A stretch of DNA of 8,239 bases, taken from assembly GCA_020532365.1 (NCBI GenBank), contig JAJBBL010000048.1, forward strand, positions 1 through 8,239. Reading direction: 5' to 3'. The notes under the pieces are model-generated. The model saw only the letters and a list, made by a program, of their open reading frames with translations. It was not told the DNA's origin and made no database searches. A program made the position numbers and the translations under genes. The DNA is from Candidatus Cloacimonadota bacterium. GTDB taxonomy: Bacteria > Cloacimonadota > Cloacimonadia > Cloacimonadales > JAJBBL01. Shown here piece after piece: positions 1 to 6,980 of the stretch (within the stretch, counting starts at the first letter, position 1; every line of letters begins with the position of its first letter).

Positions 1-102
1 GAACTTTACGAAGGATTACTTAATACAACAAGTCGTATAGACTCACTTCTGATCGACATTAAAAAGAACCCCCGCCGCTACTTCCAATTGAAAATATTCT
101 GA
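1..102 (+). CDS. C-terminal end of an MCE/MlaD-like protein (partial)
   Basis: Frame 1 is open from the first base of the window to TGA at 100-102 and encodes 33 residues; the 5' part lies outside the window. The visible tail contains 'TSRIDSLLIDIKKNPRRYF' and ends in KIF. This matches the closing segment I know from MCE/MlaD-family proteins of Bacteroidota-like bacteria, where a helical region ends in 'LDSLLIDIKENPKRY'. Such proteins are anchored in the inner membrane and bind phospholipids as part of Mla-type ABC systems moving lipid between the two membranes. The stop overlaps the next start by one base (TGATG), so the two genes are probably co-transcribed and translationally coupled. That this is coding is fairly secure. 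The MCE assignment rests on one short motif and is moderate; the domain itself is not visible. Confidence 0.7.
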   Translation, partial: ELYEGLLNTTSRIDSLLIDIKKNPRRYFQLKIF

Positions 103-3100
103 TGAATAAGAACAGTTATTACTTCGATAGGAAAAGCCTTAAGTGGGGAGTAATCTCTCTGCTTATGATCCTGTTTGCCACCCCTTTATTGGGCTATTCG
201 TTTGGCAAAAACAAGGTGCAGACTCAAAAGCAGGAATGGACTCTTCTCAAAACAGTACATTTCGATATCTATTATCCTAAAGGGGCGGATGAGTTTGGAC
301 ACACCGCTGCACTGATGTCAGAAGAGGCGTATTACTATTTACAGGAAGCATTTAATACACCCCTTTTAGAGCGGGTGCCGATAATCTTTTATGAGTCTCA
401 CCGCGATTTCCAAGTGACTAATATTATCTACTCACTCCTCACCGAAGGGGTTGGTGGATTTACTGAGTCGTTGAGAAATCGAGTAGTAATTCCCTTCGAC
501 GGTAGCTATAAAAAACTTGAAGAGACCCTTATCCACGAGTTGACTCACGCCTATGTTAACGGTATTGAGAGTGATTTCAAAGCAGGTCGCCTGTTTAACA
601 TTCCAAGTATAAGCCTACCTTTCTGGTTTTCAGAGGGTCTACCGGAATATCTCTCTATAGGTGGAGAGGATAACTACAACAATATGTTTGTGATGGATAT
701 TATCTTCAATCACTACTTGCAGCCTTTGGAGCGGATAGGTGGCTACTACGCCTATCGGATGGGAGAATCATTTCTCACTTATCTTGGCGAAACTTACGGG
801 AAAGAGAAAGTGCTCAGTTTTTTCTATTCTCTGAAGAGTACTACCACACTTGATTCCGCCACTAAACGGGAGTTTGACCTCGAGTTTGAAGAATTAGAAT
901 TGCGATGGCATAACTATCTGAGTCGCAAATACACCCCGCATCTGTTGGAAAACAACGTCCCTTACGAAGTGTTTGAGCAGCTGACAAATCATAAAAAAGA
1001 TGGCTCAACTATGAATATAGCTCCCCGCTTTTCACCCGATGGACTAACATACCTCTACTTCTCCGACCAAGGACAAAGAATGAGTATTTGGCGAGGGGAT
1101 AGTATGAACTTAGGGGTAAATAAACGGATTATAAAGGGTGAGTCTTCCGGTAAGTTTGAACAGTTTCACTTCCAAAGAAATAATATCAGCTGGTTCCCCG
1201 ATAGCAAACTGTTTGCCTTCGTGGCAAAGACTAAATCGGGAGACATAATTTATATAGCGGATTCAGAGAATGGCAACATTTACAGAACGATTGAAATGTT
1301 TGACTTCGAAGCAGTTTACGAGATTGATGTGTCGCCAGACGGTGAAAGAATTGTCTTCTCTGGTCAAAAAGGGATGCAGAACAATATCTATCTGTTAGAT
1401 TTACACGACGAGAGTGTGAAGGCTATTACAAACAGCTTCTACTATGATAACCAACCTGTTTGGTCGCCTAACGGGAAAAGGATCGCTTTTGTTTCAGAGC
1501 GTGTAGAGTCTGCAGAATCACAGCTAAACCATATTTTTAATCGTCTCACCAAACAAATCTACCTCTATGACATAGAGTTAGACCTGTTTTATCAGGTAAC
1601 TTTTGACAGCTTTGATAACTATTCACCGACCTGGAACAAAGGGGGTGACCTCTTAATCTTCATCTCAGAACGGGATAAAATTAGCAACTTCCACGCTATT
1701 CAGATCAAAGATGGACGTCGTGCTGTGATAACTAATACCCTCACCGGTGCTTTTATTGGAGATTTAGGGGATGATGACAAAAGTCTAATCTTTTCCGTCT
1801 TTTACAACAATGGCTGGGATCTCTATTTAGCTAATAATCCGCTCTCTGACTTAGTTTACGAAAAGGGGCACTTATTAGAGCAGGTTGATTTTGACGATGA
1901 CTTTCATCAGAGATTCGAATTGGCTCGATACGCTTTTCATGGTTTTGATGAGCAACAAGCTAAAACTAAAGAGAAGAAAGAGAAAAAGGAGAAGAGAAAG
2001 ATTGAAAGGGGTGAAGATGGCGCCCTGTTTAGAGTGAGGCCTACTTTTAGCCTGGATCAACGCCCTACCGAGCTCAATGAGCCTAAGCAATCCCCTTACA
2101 AAGTTAAATTTGCCCTCGATTCGCTCTGGGGCGGAATGGCTTACTCCTCAGCTTATGGTACGGTTGGACACCTTCAACTCGGCTTCAGCGACGTGATGGG
2201 GGACCACTATATCGGAGTAGAAGTCGGTATTGCCGGGAGTAGTGTTAAAGAGTCTGACTTTATGCTCAGTTACCTATATCTACCGAGGAGAGTTGATTAT
2301 GGCTTTGGGGTTTTCAGGTTAACTGATGAAGCTATTTTCGCCTATCGCTACCCCACTCATATCGATTACATCTATGAAAAGGTCGTTGATACCGGCGGCT
2401 ATGCCCTGTTCCGCTACCCATTTAACCGCTTCTGGCGAACTGACTTCGGTAATACACTCTATAAACGAAATAGAGAGTTAGAGTACTGGGATGAACGCAC
2501 TCTCCAATGGTATAACTTTTATAAAGGGGACGACTTTGTTTATTCTCCACAATTGAGTATCACCCACGATAATATTATCTATGGAGTGACCGGCCCAATG
2601 GAGGGATGGCGAGGTTACTTAGGTCTATCTCGCAGCTTCTCAAGAGAAGGTGATAACTATACTACCATTTACGGCGATATAAGAAAGTACCATCTCTTTG
2701 CAAAAAAATACTCCTTTGCAACTAAGTTTGTCGCCGGCTCAAGTGCCGGTAAAGGATCACAATATTTCAGGTTGGACGGATTGAACGGAGTGCGTGGTCT
2801 AACCGAACGAAGAAGAGGGAGTAAACTTAGCGTGGCAACACTTGAGTTGAGATTCCCCTTTGTGGATAGATTAGATATGAGCTTTCCACTACCGATGTCA
2901 CTCTACCAAATAAGAGGTAGCTTGTACACCGATTTCGGCGCTGCATGGGATGCAAACAAAAACTTCAAAGGTATGGAAGAGGGTAAACTGAAAGATTTGG
3001 TGTTAGGGCTGGGGTTCGGCCCACGTGTCAACTTAGGCATATTTGTGCTCTCTTTCGACGTAGCGTGGCAGACGAATCTGAGTAAATCGAGTAAACCAAA

Positions 3101-3131
3101 CTATTATATATCAATAAACGAAGACTTTTAA
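102..3131 (+). CDS. Outer-membrane protein: MA-type zinc peptidase + PD40 propeller + Omp85-like barrel
   Basis: A 1009-residue exported protein. A basic N-terminus and a hydrophobic stretch at about 15-32 form a signal peptide without a lipobox Cys. Residues about 45-275 resemble the peptidase MA (gluzincin) domain: HELTH at 145-149 and WFSEGLPEY at 175-183, giving zinc ligands H145, H149 and probably E178, with catalytic E146. Residues about 300-580 hold roughly six PD40/TolB-like propeller repeats (FSPDG at 310, SPDGERIVFS at 411, WSPNGKRIAF at 454). A Lys/Glu-rich linker (about 620-637) leads to a C-terminal beta-barrel (about 660-1009) with an Omp85-like 'GVRGL' at 896-900 and a terminal Phe. 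No POTRA domains are seen. The start is set by the TGATG overlap with the MCE-like gene; no good Shine-Dalgarno precedes it, which suggests coupling. Family members are usually named surface antigen or PD40 protein; substrate and role are unknown. Periplasmic proteolysis with an outer-membrane pore is inference. Confidence 0.85.
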   Translation: MNKNSYYFDRKSLKWGVISLLMILFATPLLGYSFGKNKVQTQKQEWTLLKTVHFDIYYPKGADEFGHTAALMSEEAYYYLQEAFNTPLLERVPIIFYESHRDFQVTNIIYSLLTEGVGGFTESLRNRVVIPFDGSYKKLEETLIHELTHAYVNGIESDFKAGRLFNIPSISLPFWFSEGLPEYLSIGGEDNYNNMFVMDIIFNHYLQPLERIGGYYAYRMGESFLTYLGETYGKEKVLSFFYSLKSTTTLDSATKREFDLEFEELELRWHNYLSRKYTPHLLENNVPYEVFEQLTNHKKDGSTMNIAPRFSPDGLTYLYFSDQGQRMSIWRGDSMNLGVNKRIIKGESSGKFEQFHFQRNNISWFPDSKLFAFVAKTKSGDIIYIADSENGNIYRTIEMFDFEAVYEIDVSPDGERIVFSGQKGMQNNIYLLDLHDESVKAITNSFYYDNQPVWSPNGKRIAFVSERVESAESQLNHIFNRLTKQIYLYDIELDLFYQVTFDSFDNYSPTWNKGGDLLIFISERDKISNFHAIQIKDGRRAVITNTLTGAFIGDLGDDDKSLIFSVFYNNGWDLYLANNPLSDLVYEKGHLLEQVDFDDDFHQRFELARYAFHGFDEQQAKTKEKKEKKEKRKIERGEDGALFRVRPTFSLDQRPTELNEPKQSPYKVKFALDSLWGGMAYSSAYGTVGHLQLGFSDVMGDHYIGVEVGIAGSSVKESDFMLSYLYLPRRVDYGFGVFRLTDEAIFAYRYPTHIDYIYEKVVDTGGYALFRYPFNRFWRTDFGNTLYKRNRELEYWDERTLQWYNFYKGDDFVYSPQLSITHDNIIYGVTGPMEGWRGYLGLSRSFSREGDNYTTIYGDIRKYHLFAKKYSFATKFVAGSSAGKGSQYFRLDGLNGVRGLTERRRGSKLSVATLELRFPFVDRLDMSFPLPMSLYQIRGSLYTDFGAAWDANKNFKGMEEGKLKDLVLGLGFGPRVNLGIFVLSFDVAWQTNLSKSSKPNYYISINEDF

Positions 3132-3136
3132 AGGAG
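3131..3136 (+). promoter_or_regulatory. Ribosome binding site of the glmM-type gene
   Basis: AAGGAG starts at the last base of the preceding stop codon and lies 8 nt before ATG 3145. It fixes the start and shows that the gene is read directly after the barrel-protein gene. The same GGAGAAGAG string recurs before the tatD-like start (8024-8032). Confidence 0.8.
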
Positions 3137-3144
3137 AAGAGTAA

Positions 3145-4494
3145 ATGAGTAAATTAATGGTCAGTGTATCAGGTATTCGAGGTGTCTTTGGTGAAGGGAT
3201 TACCCCCGAAGTGGTAATGAAATATGCATCCCATTTTGGTGTCTTTTGCAAACGCGGTACTATCGTTGTGGGAAGAGATAGTCGTACCAGCGGCGAAACT
3301 TTACGTAACGCAGTAGTCTCAGGATTACTCAGTGTCGGCTGCAAAGTGGTCGACTTAGGGATCGTTTCCACCCCTACACTGCTCTTAGCGGTTGAAGAAT
3401 CTGACGCTAAAGGTGGCATCTGCATCACCGCTTCGCATAACACTGCAGAATGGAATGCTCTTAAACTGATCGATGAAAATGGACTCTTCCTCTTCCCGGA
3501 GCGGGCTAAAGCGTTATTCGCAACTTTTGAAAACGAAATTGAGTACGCAGAATGGGATAACTTAAAAGGGGTCAAATACGACTATAAAGCTGCAGCAAGA
3601 CATATTTACAGAATTTTAAAGATACCTTATATCGATCTGGAAAAGATACGTAGCCGAGAGTTTAAAGTAGTACTCGACTCGGTAAACGGTGCCGGCGGCA
3701 CGATCTCTCCCTTCCTCTTGGATCAGTTAGGGTGTGAAGTTATCGAGCTTAACACGGAGCCGACCGGACATTTCGCTCACGATCCGGAACCTTTAGCTAA
3801 AAATTTAACACAAATCTGCCAAGCGGTTAAAGAGCATAAAGCCGACCTCGGTTTTGCTACTGACCCCGATGTTGATCGACTCTCCATTATCTCAGAAAAA
3901 GGGGAAGCTATCGGGGAAGAGTATTCACTCCTGCTCGCTACCGATTACGTCCTTAGTAAAAACAAGGGGGATGTAGTAACTAACCTCTCTTCTTCTATGG
4001 CTTTTGAAGATATCGCCAATAAATATGGGGTTAACGTCCACCGTACAAAAGTTGGCGAGATTAATGTTGGCAAAAAAATGATCGAAGTCAAGAGCCCTAT
4101 CGGTGGTGAAGGGAATGGCGGAGTCATCTGCCCTGAAGTTCATTACACTCGTGATGCACCGGCAGGAATGGCCCTCATTTTGGGGCTGCTTGCCGAGCGA
4201 GGTAAAAAGGTATCTGAGTTAGTCGAAGAGATACCAAAATATTACATCTGCAAAGAGAGAATAGAGGTCGAACCAAGTAAACTTGATAGAGTGATGGAGA
4301 AGGCGGAACTACTCTTTGCTGACAGGAAGTTAGACCGTACAGACGGGCTGAAAGTAATAGGTGACGATTATTGGATCCATATCCGTAAATCGGGCACTGA
4401 ACCGATAGTTAGGATTTACGTAGAAAGTGTATCTCAAGAGGATGCAGACAAAAAGGGTAAAGATACAGTGGAGGCGCTACTTAAAGGTCTCTGA
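3145..4494 (+). CDS. glmM: Phosphoglucosamine mutase / phosphomannomutase family protein
   Basis: A cytoplasmic alpha-D-phosphohexomutase of 449 residues, full length for the family. Likely reaction: glucosamine-6-phosphate to glucosamine-1-phosphate, feeding UDP-GlcNAc for peptidoglycan and LPS. Visible motifs in order: N-terminal SGIRGVFGEG (9-18), VGRDSRTSG (42-50), the phosphoserine loop ITASHN (94-99, S97), the metal loop DPDVDR (240-245; D240, D242, D244), the sugar-specificity loop GEGNGGVI (321-328) with RDA at 336-338, and the phosphate-binding loop RKSGTEP (414-420). The DPDVDR and GEGNGGVI forms match the archaeal/Bacteroidota-type GlmM subgroup rather than E. coli-type GlmM (DGDGDR, GEQSGH). 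Residue 100 is Thr where the family nearly always has Pro (ASHNP). Substrate preference (GlcN-6-P versus Man-6-P or Glc-6-P) cannot be settled from sequence, so the symbol is provisional. Its place after envelope genes agrees with a cell-wall role. Confidence 0.9.
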   Translation: MSKLMVSVSGIRGVFGEGITPEVVMKYASHFGVFCKRGTIVVGRDSRTSGETLRNAVVSGLLSVGCKVVDLGIVSTPTLLLAVEESDAKGGICITASHNTAEWNALKLIDENGLFLFPERAKALFATFENEIEYAEWDNLKGVKYDYKAAARHIYRILKIPYIDLEKIRSREFKVVLDSVNGAGGTISPFLLDQLGCEVIELNTEPTGHFAHDPEPLAKNLTQICQAVKEHKADLGFATDPDVDRLSIISEKGEAIGEEYSLLLATDYVLSKNKGDVVTNLSSSMAFEDIANKYGVNVHRTKVGEINVGKKMIEVKSPIGGEGNGGVICPEVHYTRDAPAGMALILGLLAERGKKVSELVEEIPKYYICKERIEVEPSKLDRVMEKAELLFADRKLDRTDGLKVIGDDYWIHIRKSGTEPIVRIYVESVSQEDADKKGKDTVEALLKGL

Positions 4495-4498
4495 TTGT

Positions 4499-5401
4499 CT
4501 ACCACATTAAGAGAATCAGGATCGGAATGTAGATAATCCCTAACAGTATCGAAAAAGAGACTAAGCTCGCTGCAAACTCAACGTCTAACTCTTCCATCTG
4601 AGAGAGTACGAGCGTGTTGTACCCAACCGGTGCCGCTGCACTGGCGATGATGATCTTGGCGTTGAGTCCAGTGACCTTAAAAACAGCAATGAAGAGGAGT
4701 CCACTTAAAAGTCCGCCGATAATGCGAATTAAGTAAACGAGGCTGATCTTTTTGACGTTATGCACCCTTGGTTGGAAATAGACGCCGAGGGCGACCATTA
4801 CCAACGGGGTCGTCATATTAGCCAGAAACTGAAGTGTATTATTGATCGCTATAGGCACTTTTGCCTTAGTCAGATTGAGGATCAGCCCGACTATTAGTGC
4901 CCAAAGTGGAGGGAGTGTTGCCATTTTCTTCCAAACGCTGGTGTTAGAACCTTTTACTCCACCATAGCGGATCGCAATATAGTAGATAAACGTAAAGATG
5001 AGAAAGACATTGCCGACATCAAATAACGCAGAACGAATAAACCCCTCTTGATCATAAGCAGCCAACGAGAAAGGGAGCATAAAAGCAGTGTTCATTATCA
5101 TACAACCCAAGAGAAAAGTCCCCTCCTGTTTGCTCTCCATCTTTACCCACCTTGTGAATAGCTTGGCAATGAAATAGGTGGAGAATACAACTACACCTGC
5201 AGCTAATGGGAGGTAAAAAAGCTGAAACTCGAGTACCACCCTCTGCATAGAGAGGAGTACTGAAGCGGGTATGGATAAGTAGAGTGACATCTTAAGTAAG
5301 GTATCTCCATCACTCTTAGCCAGTACCTTCAATCTGCTGAGGATAATACCAACAACAAAGAGTAGTATTATAGGGACTACTTGGAGTAGAAAATCGGCCA
5401 T
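4499..5401 (-). CDS. AEC-family (auxin efflux carrier-like) permease
   Basis: A 300-residue integral membrane protein with about ten hydrophobic segments in two halves of five, typical for AEC/YfdV-like carriers. Family-like features include SIPASVLLSM near 43-52, NTAFMLPFSL near 104-113, and the C-terminal AAAPVGYNTLVLSQ (255-268) followed by a final hydrophobic helix ending in MW. Family members export or exchange small organic anions such as malate, or other metabolites; the substrate here is unknown. I chose ATG at 5401: it has AGGG 7 nt upstream and lies 4 nt after the stop of the DMT gene. A TTG at 5425 would add eight charged or polar residues and overlap the DMT gene, with no better ribosome site. 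It is probably the second gene of a two-transporter operon. The stop lies 4 nt from the glmM stop, convergently. Confidence 0.88.
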   Translation of the reverse strand: MADFLLQVVPIILLFVVGIILSRLKVLAKSDGDTLLKMSLYLSIPASVLLSMQRVVLEFQLFYLPLAAGVVVFSTYFIAKLFTRWVKMESKQEGTFLLGCMIMNTAFMLPFSLAAYDQEGFIRSALFDVGNVFLIFTFIYYIAIRYGGVKGSNTSVWKKMATLPPLWALIVGLILNLTKAKVPIAINNTLQFLANMTTPLVMVALGVYFQPRVHNVKKISLVYLIRIIGGLLSGLLFIAVFKVTGLNAKIIIASAAAPVGYNTLVLSQMEELDVEFAASLVSFSILLGIIYIPILILLMW

Positions 5402-5405
5402 ACTG

Positions 5406-6299
5406 TTACCCTTTAGCCTTAACAAAGTTTAAGTGCGAGACGTAAATGCCGGCAATAATCACAAAGATACCGACAAGTTGAATCGGAGTAATCTTTTCAC
5501 CGAGAATAATCCAAGATAGTAGGGAGGCTATAAAAGGCTTGAGAAAGAAAAACATTGAGCCGCTCGTTGCTGGAATATTCTTTAACCCGTTTAGATAAAG
5601 TATGTAGGCGATACCGGTCACAAAGATACCCATATAAAGCACTGAAATCGAATTCTTCAGAGTAAAGTTGAAAGAGAGATCTAAGTTGAAGATGAGACTA
5701 ACTATCAGAAGCACTATTGCACCTACACCAAAAGAGACTGAGTTGAAAACGAGGTTGCCATACTTAGCCGTTTGTTTTTTGGCCAATACGGTGTAAAGAC
5801 CGAAAGCAATTGAAGCTATCACACCGTAAATTATCCCTAACTGATAGTTTAACGTCGGCTGAGGCGATCCTTTTTCCCCTTTAATAACCAGATACACACC
5901 GACTAAACCGAGTAATATTCCTGCAATTTTTTCTGTTGAGAGTCGCTCCTTTAGTATAAACGTGGCAAATATCGCTACGAACAAGGGGTTGCTACTGATA
6001 AGGATTGCACTCGTTGAAGCTTTGCCGTAATAGGTGGCTAACTGTAAAAATAACATAGCCAACCCTACGTTTATTATCCCTGGGAAAGCCATCGACGCAT
6101 AGTCTTTAAAACGTAAAGACTTATCAGCTTCACCCTTCTGTTTGAGTATAAAAGGGATGATGATGATAGAGCCAATAAAGAAACGAATAACGGTTACCAT
6201 TATAGGCGATACGTCAAGACTAACTATTTTTCCAACTAACTCATTAGTTGAGAAGAAGAAGATCGCTATAAAGCAGTATAGATAACTAACCCCTTTCAA
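5406..6299 (-). CDS. DMT-family transporter with two EamA domains
   Basis: A 297-residue inner-membrane protein with about ten transmembrane helices in two homologous EamA halves (about 5-140 and 153-289). Each half closes with the usual signature: FILKERLSTEKIAGILLGL (114-132) in the first and ILGEKITPIQLVGIFVIIAG (265-284) in the second. Characterised members of the drug/metabolite transporter superfamily export amino acids and related metabolites; the substrate here cannot be read from sequence. The start is TTG at 6299. Both nearby upstream ATGs run into stops within a few codons, and a later ATG start would remove the first helix. GAGG at 6307-6310 sits 7 nt before the TTG and supports it. 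The downstream AEC gene follows within 4 nt, so the two carriers are probably co-expressed. Confidence 0.9.
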   Translation of the reverse strand: MKGVSYLYCFIAIFFFSTNELVGKIVSLDVSPIMVTVIRFFIGSIIIIPFILKQKGEADKSLRFKDYASMAFPGIINVGLAMLFLQLATYYGKASTSAILISSNPLFVAIFATFILKERLSTEKIAGILLGLVGVYLVIKGEKGSPQPTLNYQLGIIYGVIASIAFGLYTVLAKKQTAKYGNLVFNSVSFGVGAIVLLIVSLIFNLDLSFNFTLKNSISVLYMGIFVTGIAYILYLNGLKNIPATSGSMFFFLKPFIASLLSWIILGEKITPIQLVGIFVIIAGIYVSHLNFVKAKG

Positions 6300-6306
6300 G
6301 AAACAT

Positions 6307-6310
6307 CCTC
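6307..6310 (-). promoter_or_regulatory. Ribosome binding site deciding the TTG start of the DMT gene
   Basis: On the minus strand GAGG lies 7 nt upstream of TTG 6299. Two ATG triplets in the same stretch open only short frames that end at once, so this site supports the non-ATG start. Confidence 0.6.
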
Positions 6311-6316
6311 ACTCAT

Positions 6317-6344
6317 TTTGTATTCAGAGCTTGACTAACAACAA
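6317..6344 (-). promoter_or_regulatory. Weak candidate promoter for the two-transporter unit
   Basis: On the minus strand TTGTTG (6339-6344, -35) and TACAAA (6317-6322, -10) are separated by 16 nt. The match to the sigma-70 consensus is 3/6 and 4/6. It would start a very short leader just ahead of the GAGG site. This is a guess from position, and transcription could equally begin further upstream. Confidence 0.2.
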
Positions 6345-6347
6345 GCT
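6328..6347. repeat. Inverted repeat AGCTTG-N8-CAAGCT
   Basis: A perfect 6-bp palindromic pair (6328-6333 and 6342-6347) with an 8-nt spacer, about 30-50 nt upstream of the DMT start and overlapping the weak -35 candidate. It has no T-run on either side, so it is not a terminator. It could be an operator for a dyad-binding regulator, but a repeat this short can arise by chance. Confidence 0.3.
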
Positions 6348-6571
6348 ACTGATGATTACTCTCTATAAACTCTACTTTTTTGGCAAGAACTAAGATGAAA
6401 AGCAGTGGAGCTACTGCACCTAAAAAGCTACTTTCACTATCAAAAAGTGTTATTGATCGGCCATCCACTTTCTTTTTGAGGGAGAGGGTAAGTGTCGCCT
6501 TATTTTCATCTTTTTTTAATGAGCGTAAGAGCAGTTAACTTCCTACTCAGCAAAAATTTGGTCGTAACCAA
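6346..6571 (-). pseudogene. Possible small one-helix membrane protein gene broken by a +1 frameshift
   Basis: On the minus strand TTG 6571, with GAGG 5 nt upstream (6577-6580), opens a frame reading MVTTKFLLSRKLTALTLIKK and then stops at 6506-6508, just past a run of seven A (6511-6517). Shifting one base in the run joins it to a frame that continues open to TAG 6346-6348. That frame includes DENKATLTLSLKKKVDG, then RSITLFDSESSFLG, and a hydrophobic segment AVAPLLFILVLA followed by KKVEF, about 75 residues in all. A six-A run would restore one continuous frame. The second part alone could also start at GTG 6468 (40 residues). I recognise no family. It lies just upstream of the DMT gene on the same strand and could have been its first operon member. 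It may instead be chance reading frame, a sequencing error, or a gene expressed by slippage. Confidence 0.35.
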
Positions 6572-6617
6572 CTTAGCCTCAGCGGCTCAGATATTTCTTT
6601 ATCAACGAATAAAAGTG

Positions 6618-6646
6618 TTGACAGATTTCACCCCTAACTATTTAGT
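6618..6646 (+). promoter_or_regulatory. Probable sigma-70 promoter of rpsT
   Basis: A perfect TTGACA -35 box (6618-6623) is followed after 17 nt by TTTAGT (6641-6646), a 4/6 match to the -10 consensus. Transcription would begin near 6653, giving a leader of about 25 nt before the rpsT ATG at 6679. GGAG (6670-6673) lies 5 nt before that ATG. A strong -35 box fits a ribosomal protein gene. Confidence 0.6.
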
Positions 6647-6678
6647 CATCCAATACTTAAAAATAAATTGGAGTTGAT

Positions 6679-6957
6679 ATGCCGAATACAAAACAATGCG
6701 CAAAAAGAATGCGACAAGACGAAAAACGTGGTGCAAGAAATAACTACGTAAAAAAAACAATCAGAACTCTCGATAAAAAAATGAGAAGTGATATCCCAAT
6801 CGAAGAGAAAGAAAAACTCATCAGCGAAGTATACTCACAGCTCGATAAAGCTGCGAAAAGAAACATTATTCACGCACGTACCGCTTCACGCAGAAAATCA
6901 AGAATCACTGACTATCTCAACAAAGCGAAAGCTGAGTTGGCCGCAACAACAGAATAA
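6679..6957 (+). CDS. rpsT: 30S ribosomal protein S20
   Basis: A 92-residue, very basic protein, normal length for bS20, which binds 16S rRNA early in small-subunit assembly. The N-terminus MPNTKQCAKRMRQDEKR corresponds to the usual MANIKSAKKRxRQxEKR. The most conserved stretch is present near the C-terminus: LDKAAKRNIIHARTASRRKS at about 55-74. The start has GGAG 5 nt upstream. It is a stand-alone gene behind its own probable promoter, as S20 often is. The structured spacer downstream may separate it from ftsY. In E. coli S20 represses its own translation; nothing in this short leader lets me say whether that happens here. Confidence 0.97.
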   Translation: MPNTKQCAKRMRQDEKRGARNNYVKKTIRTLDKKMRSDIPIEEKEKLISEVYSQLDKAAKRNIIHARTASRRKSRITDYLNKAKAELAATTE

Positions 6958-6958
6958 C

Positions 6959-6977
6959 ATTACACATCTTTTGTAAT
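6959..6977 (+). terminator. Weak AT-rich hairpin just after rpsT
   Basis: ATTACA (6959-6964) and TGTAAT (6972-6977) form a 6-bp stem around a 7-nt loop, one base after the rpsT stop. The stem is AT-rich and no T-run follows, so it is a poor intrinsic terminator. It may instead stabilise the mRNA 3' end or be chance. Confidence 0.25.
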
Positions 6978-6980
6978 TGA

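Larger units (their letters stand above)
6300..6678. other. Divergent spacer between the DMT gene and rpsT
   Basis: This 379-nt spacer separates divergent units. Its left end holds the DMT start signals and a short inverted repeat. Its middle holds the possible broken minus-strand small ORF (6346-6571). Its right end holds the rpsT promoter and leader. A plus-strand open frame at 6492-6677 starts with GTG and ends at the rpsT start, but it covers the promoter and shows no recognisable features. No tRNA or other known RNA was recognised. Confidence 0.6.

Noticed and set aside
1971..2010. Internal start within the Lys/Glu linker, where AAGGAGAAGAG resembles the glmM ribosome site
   Set aside because: The purine-rich string simply encodes the Lys/Glu linker. 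The nearby ATG is out of frame and stops after a few codons.
3111..3575. Minus-strand open frame of 154 codons opposite the start of the glmM-type gene
   Set aside because: It lies antisense to a strongly supported gene with intact family motifs and gives a Ser/Thr/Pro-rich translation with no domain. It is a shadow frame.
3925..4143. Two overlapping minus-strand open frames inside the glmM-type gene
   Set aside because: They are antisense to the sugar-binding loop region and have no recognisable content. They are shadow frames.
5402..5425. TTG at 5425 as the start of the AEC gene
   Set aside because: It adds a short polar extension overlapping the DMT stop, while ATG 5401 has its own AGGG site at 7 nt and the N-terminus expected of the family.
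6492..6677. Plus-strand GTG open frame of 61 codons just before rpsT
   Set aside because: It spans the TTGACA promoter and the rpsT ribosome site, has no convincing Shine-Dalgarno of its own, and its translation resembles no protein I know.
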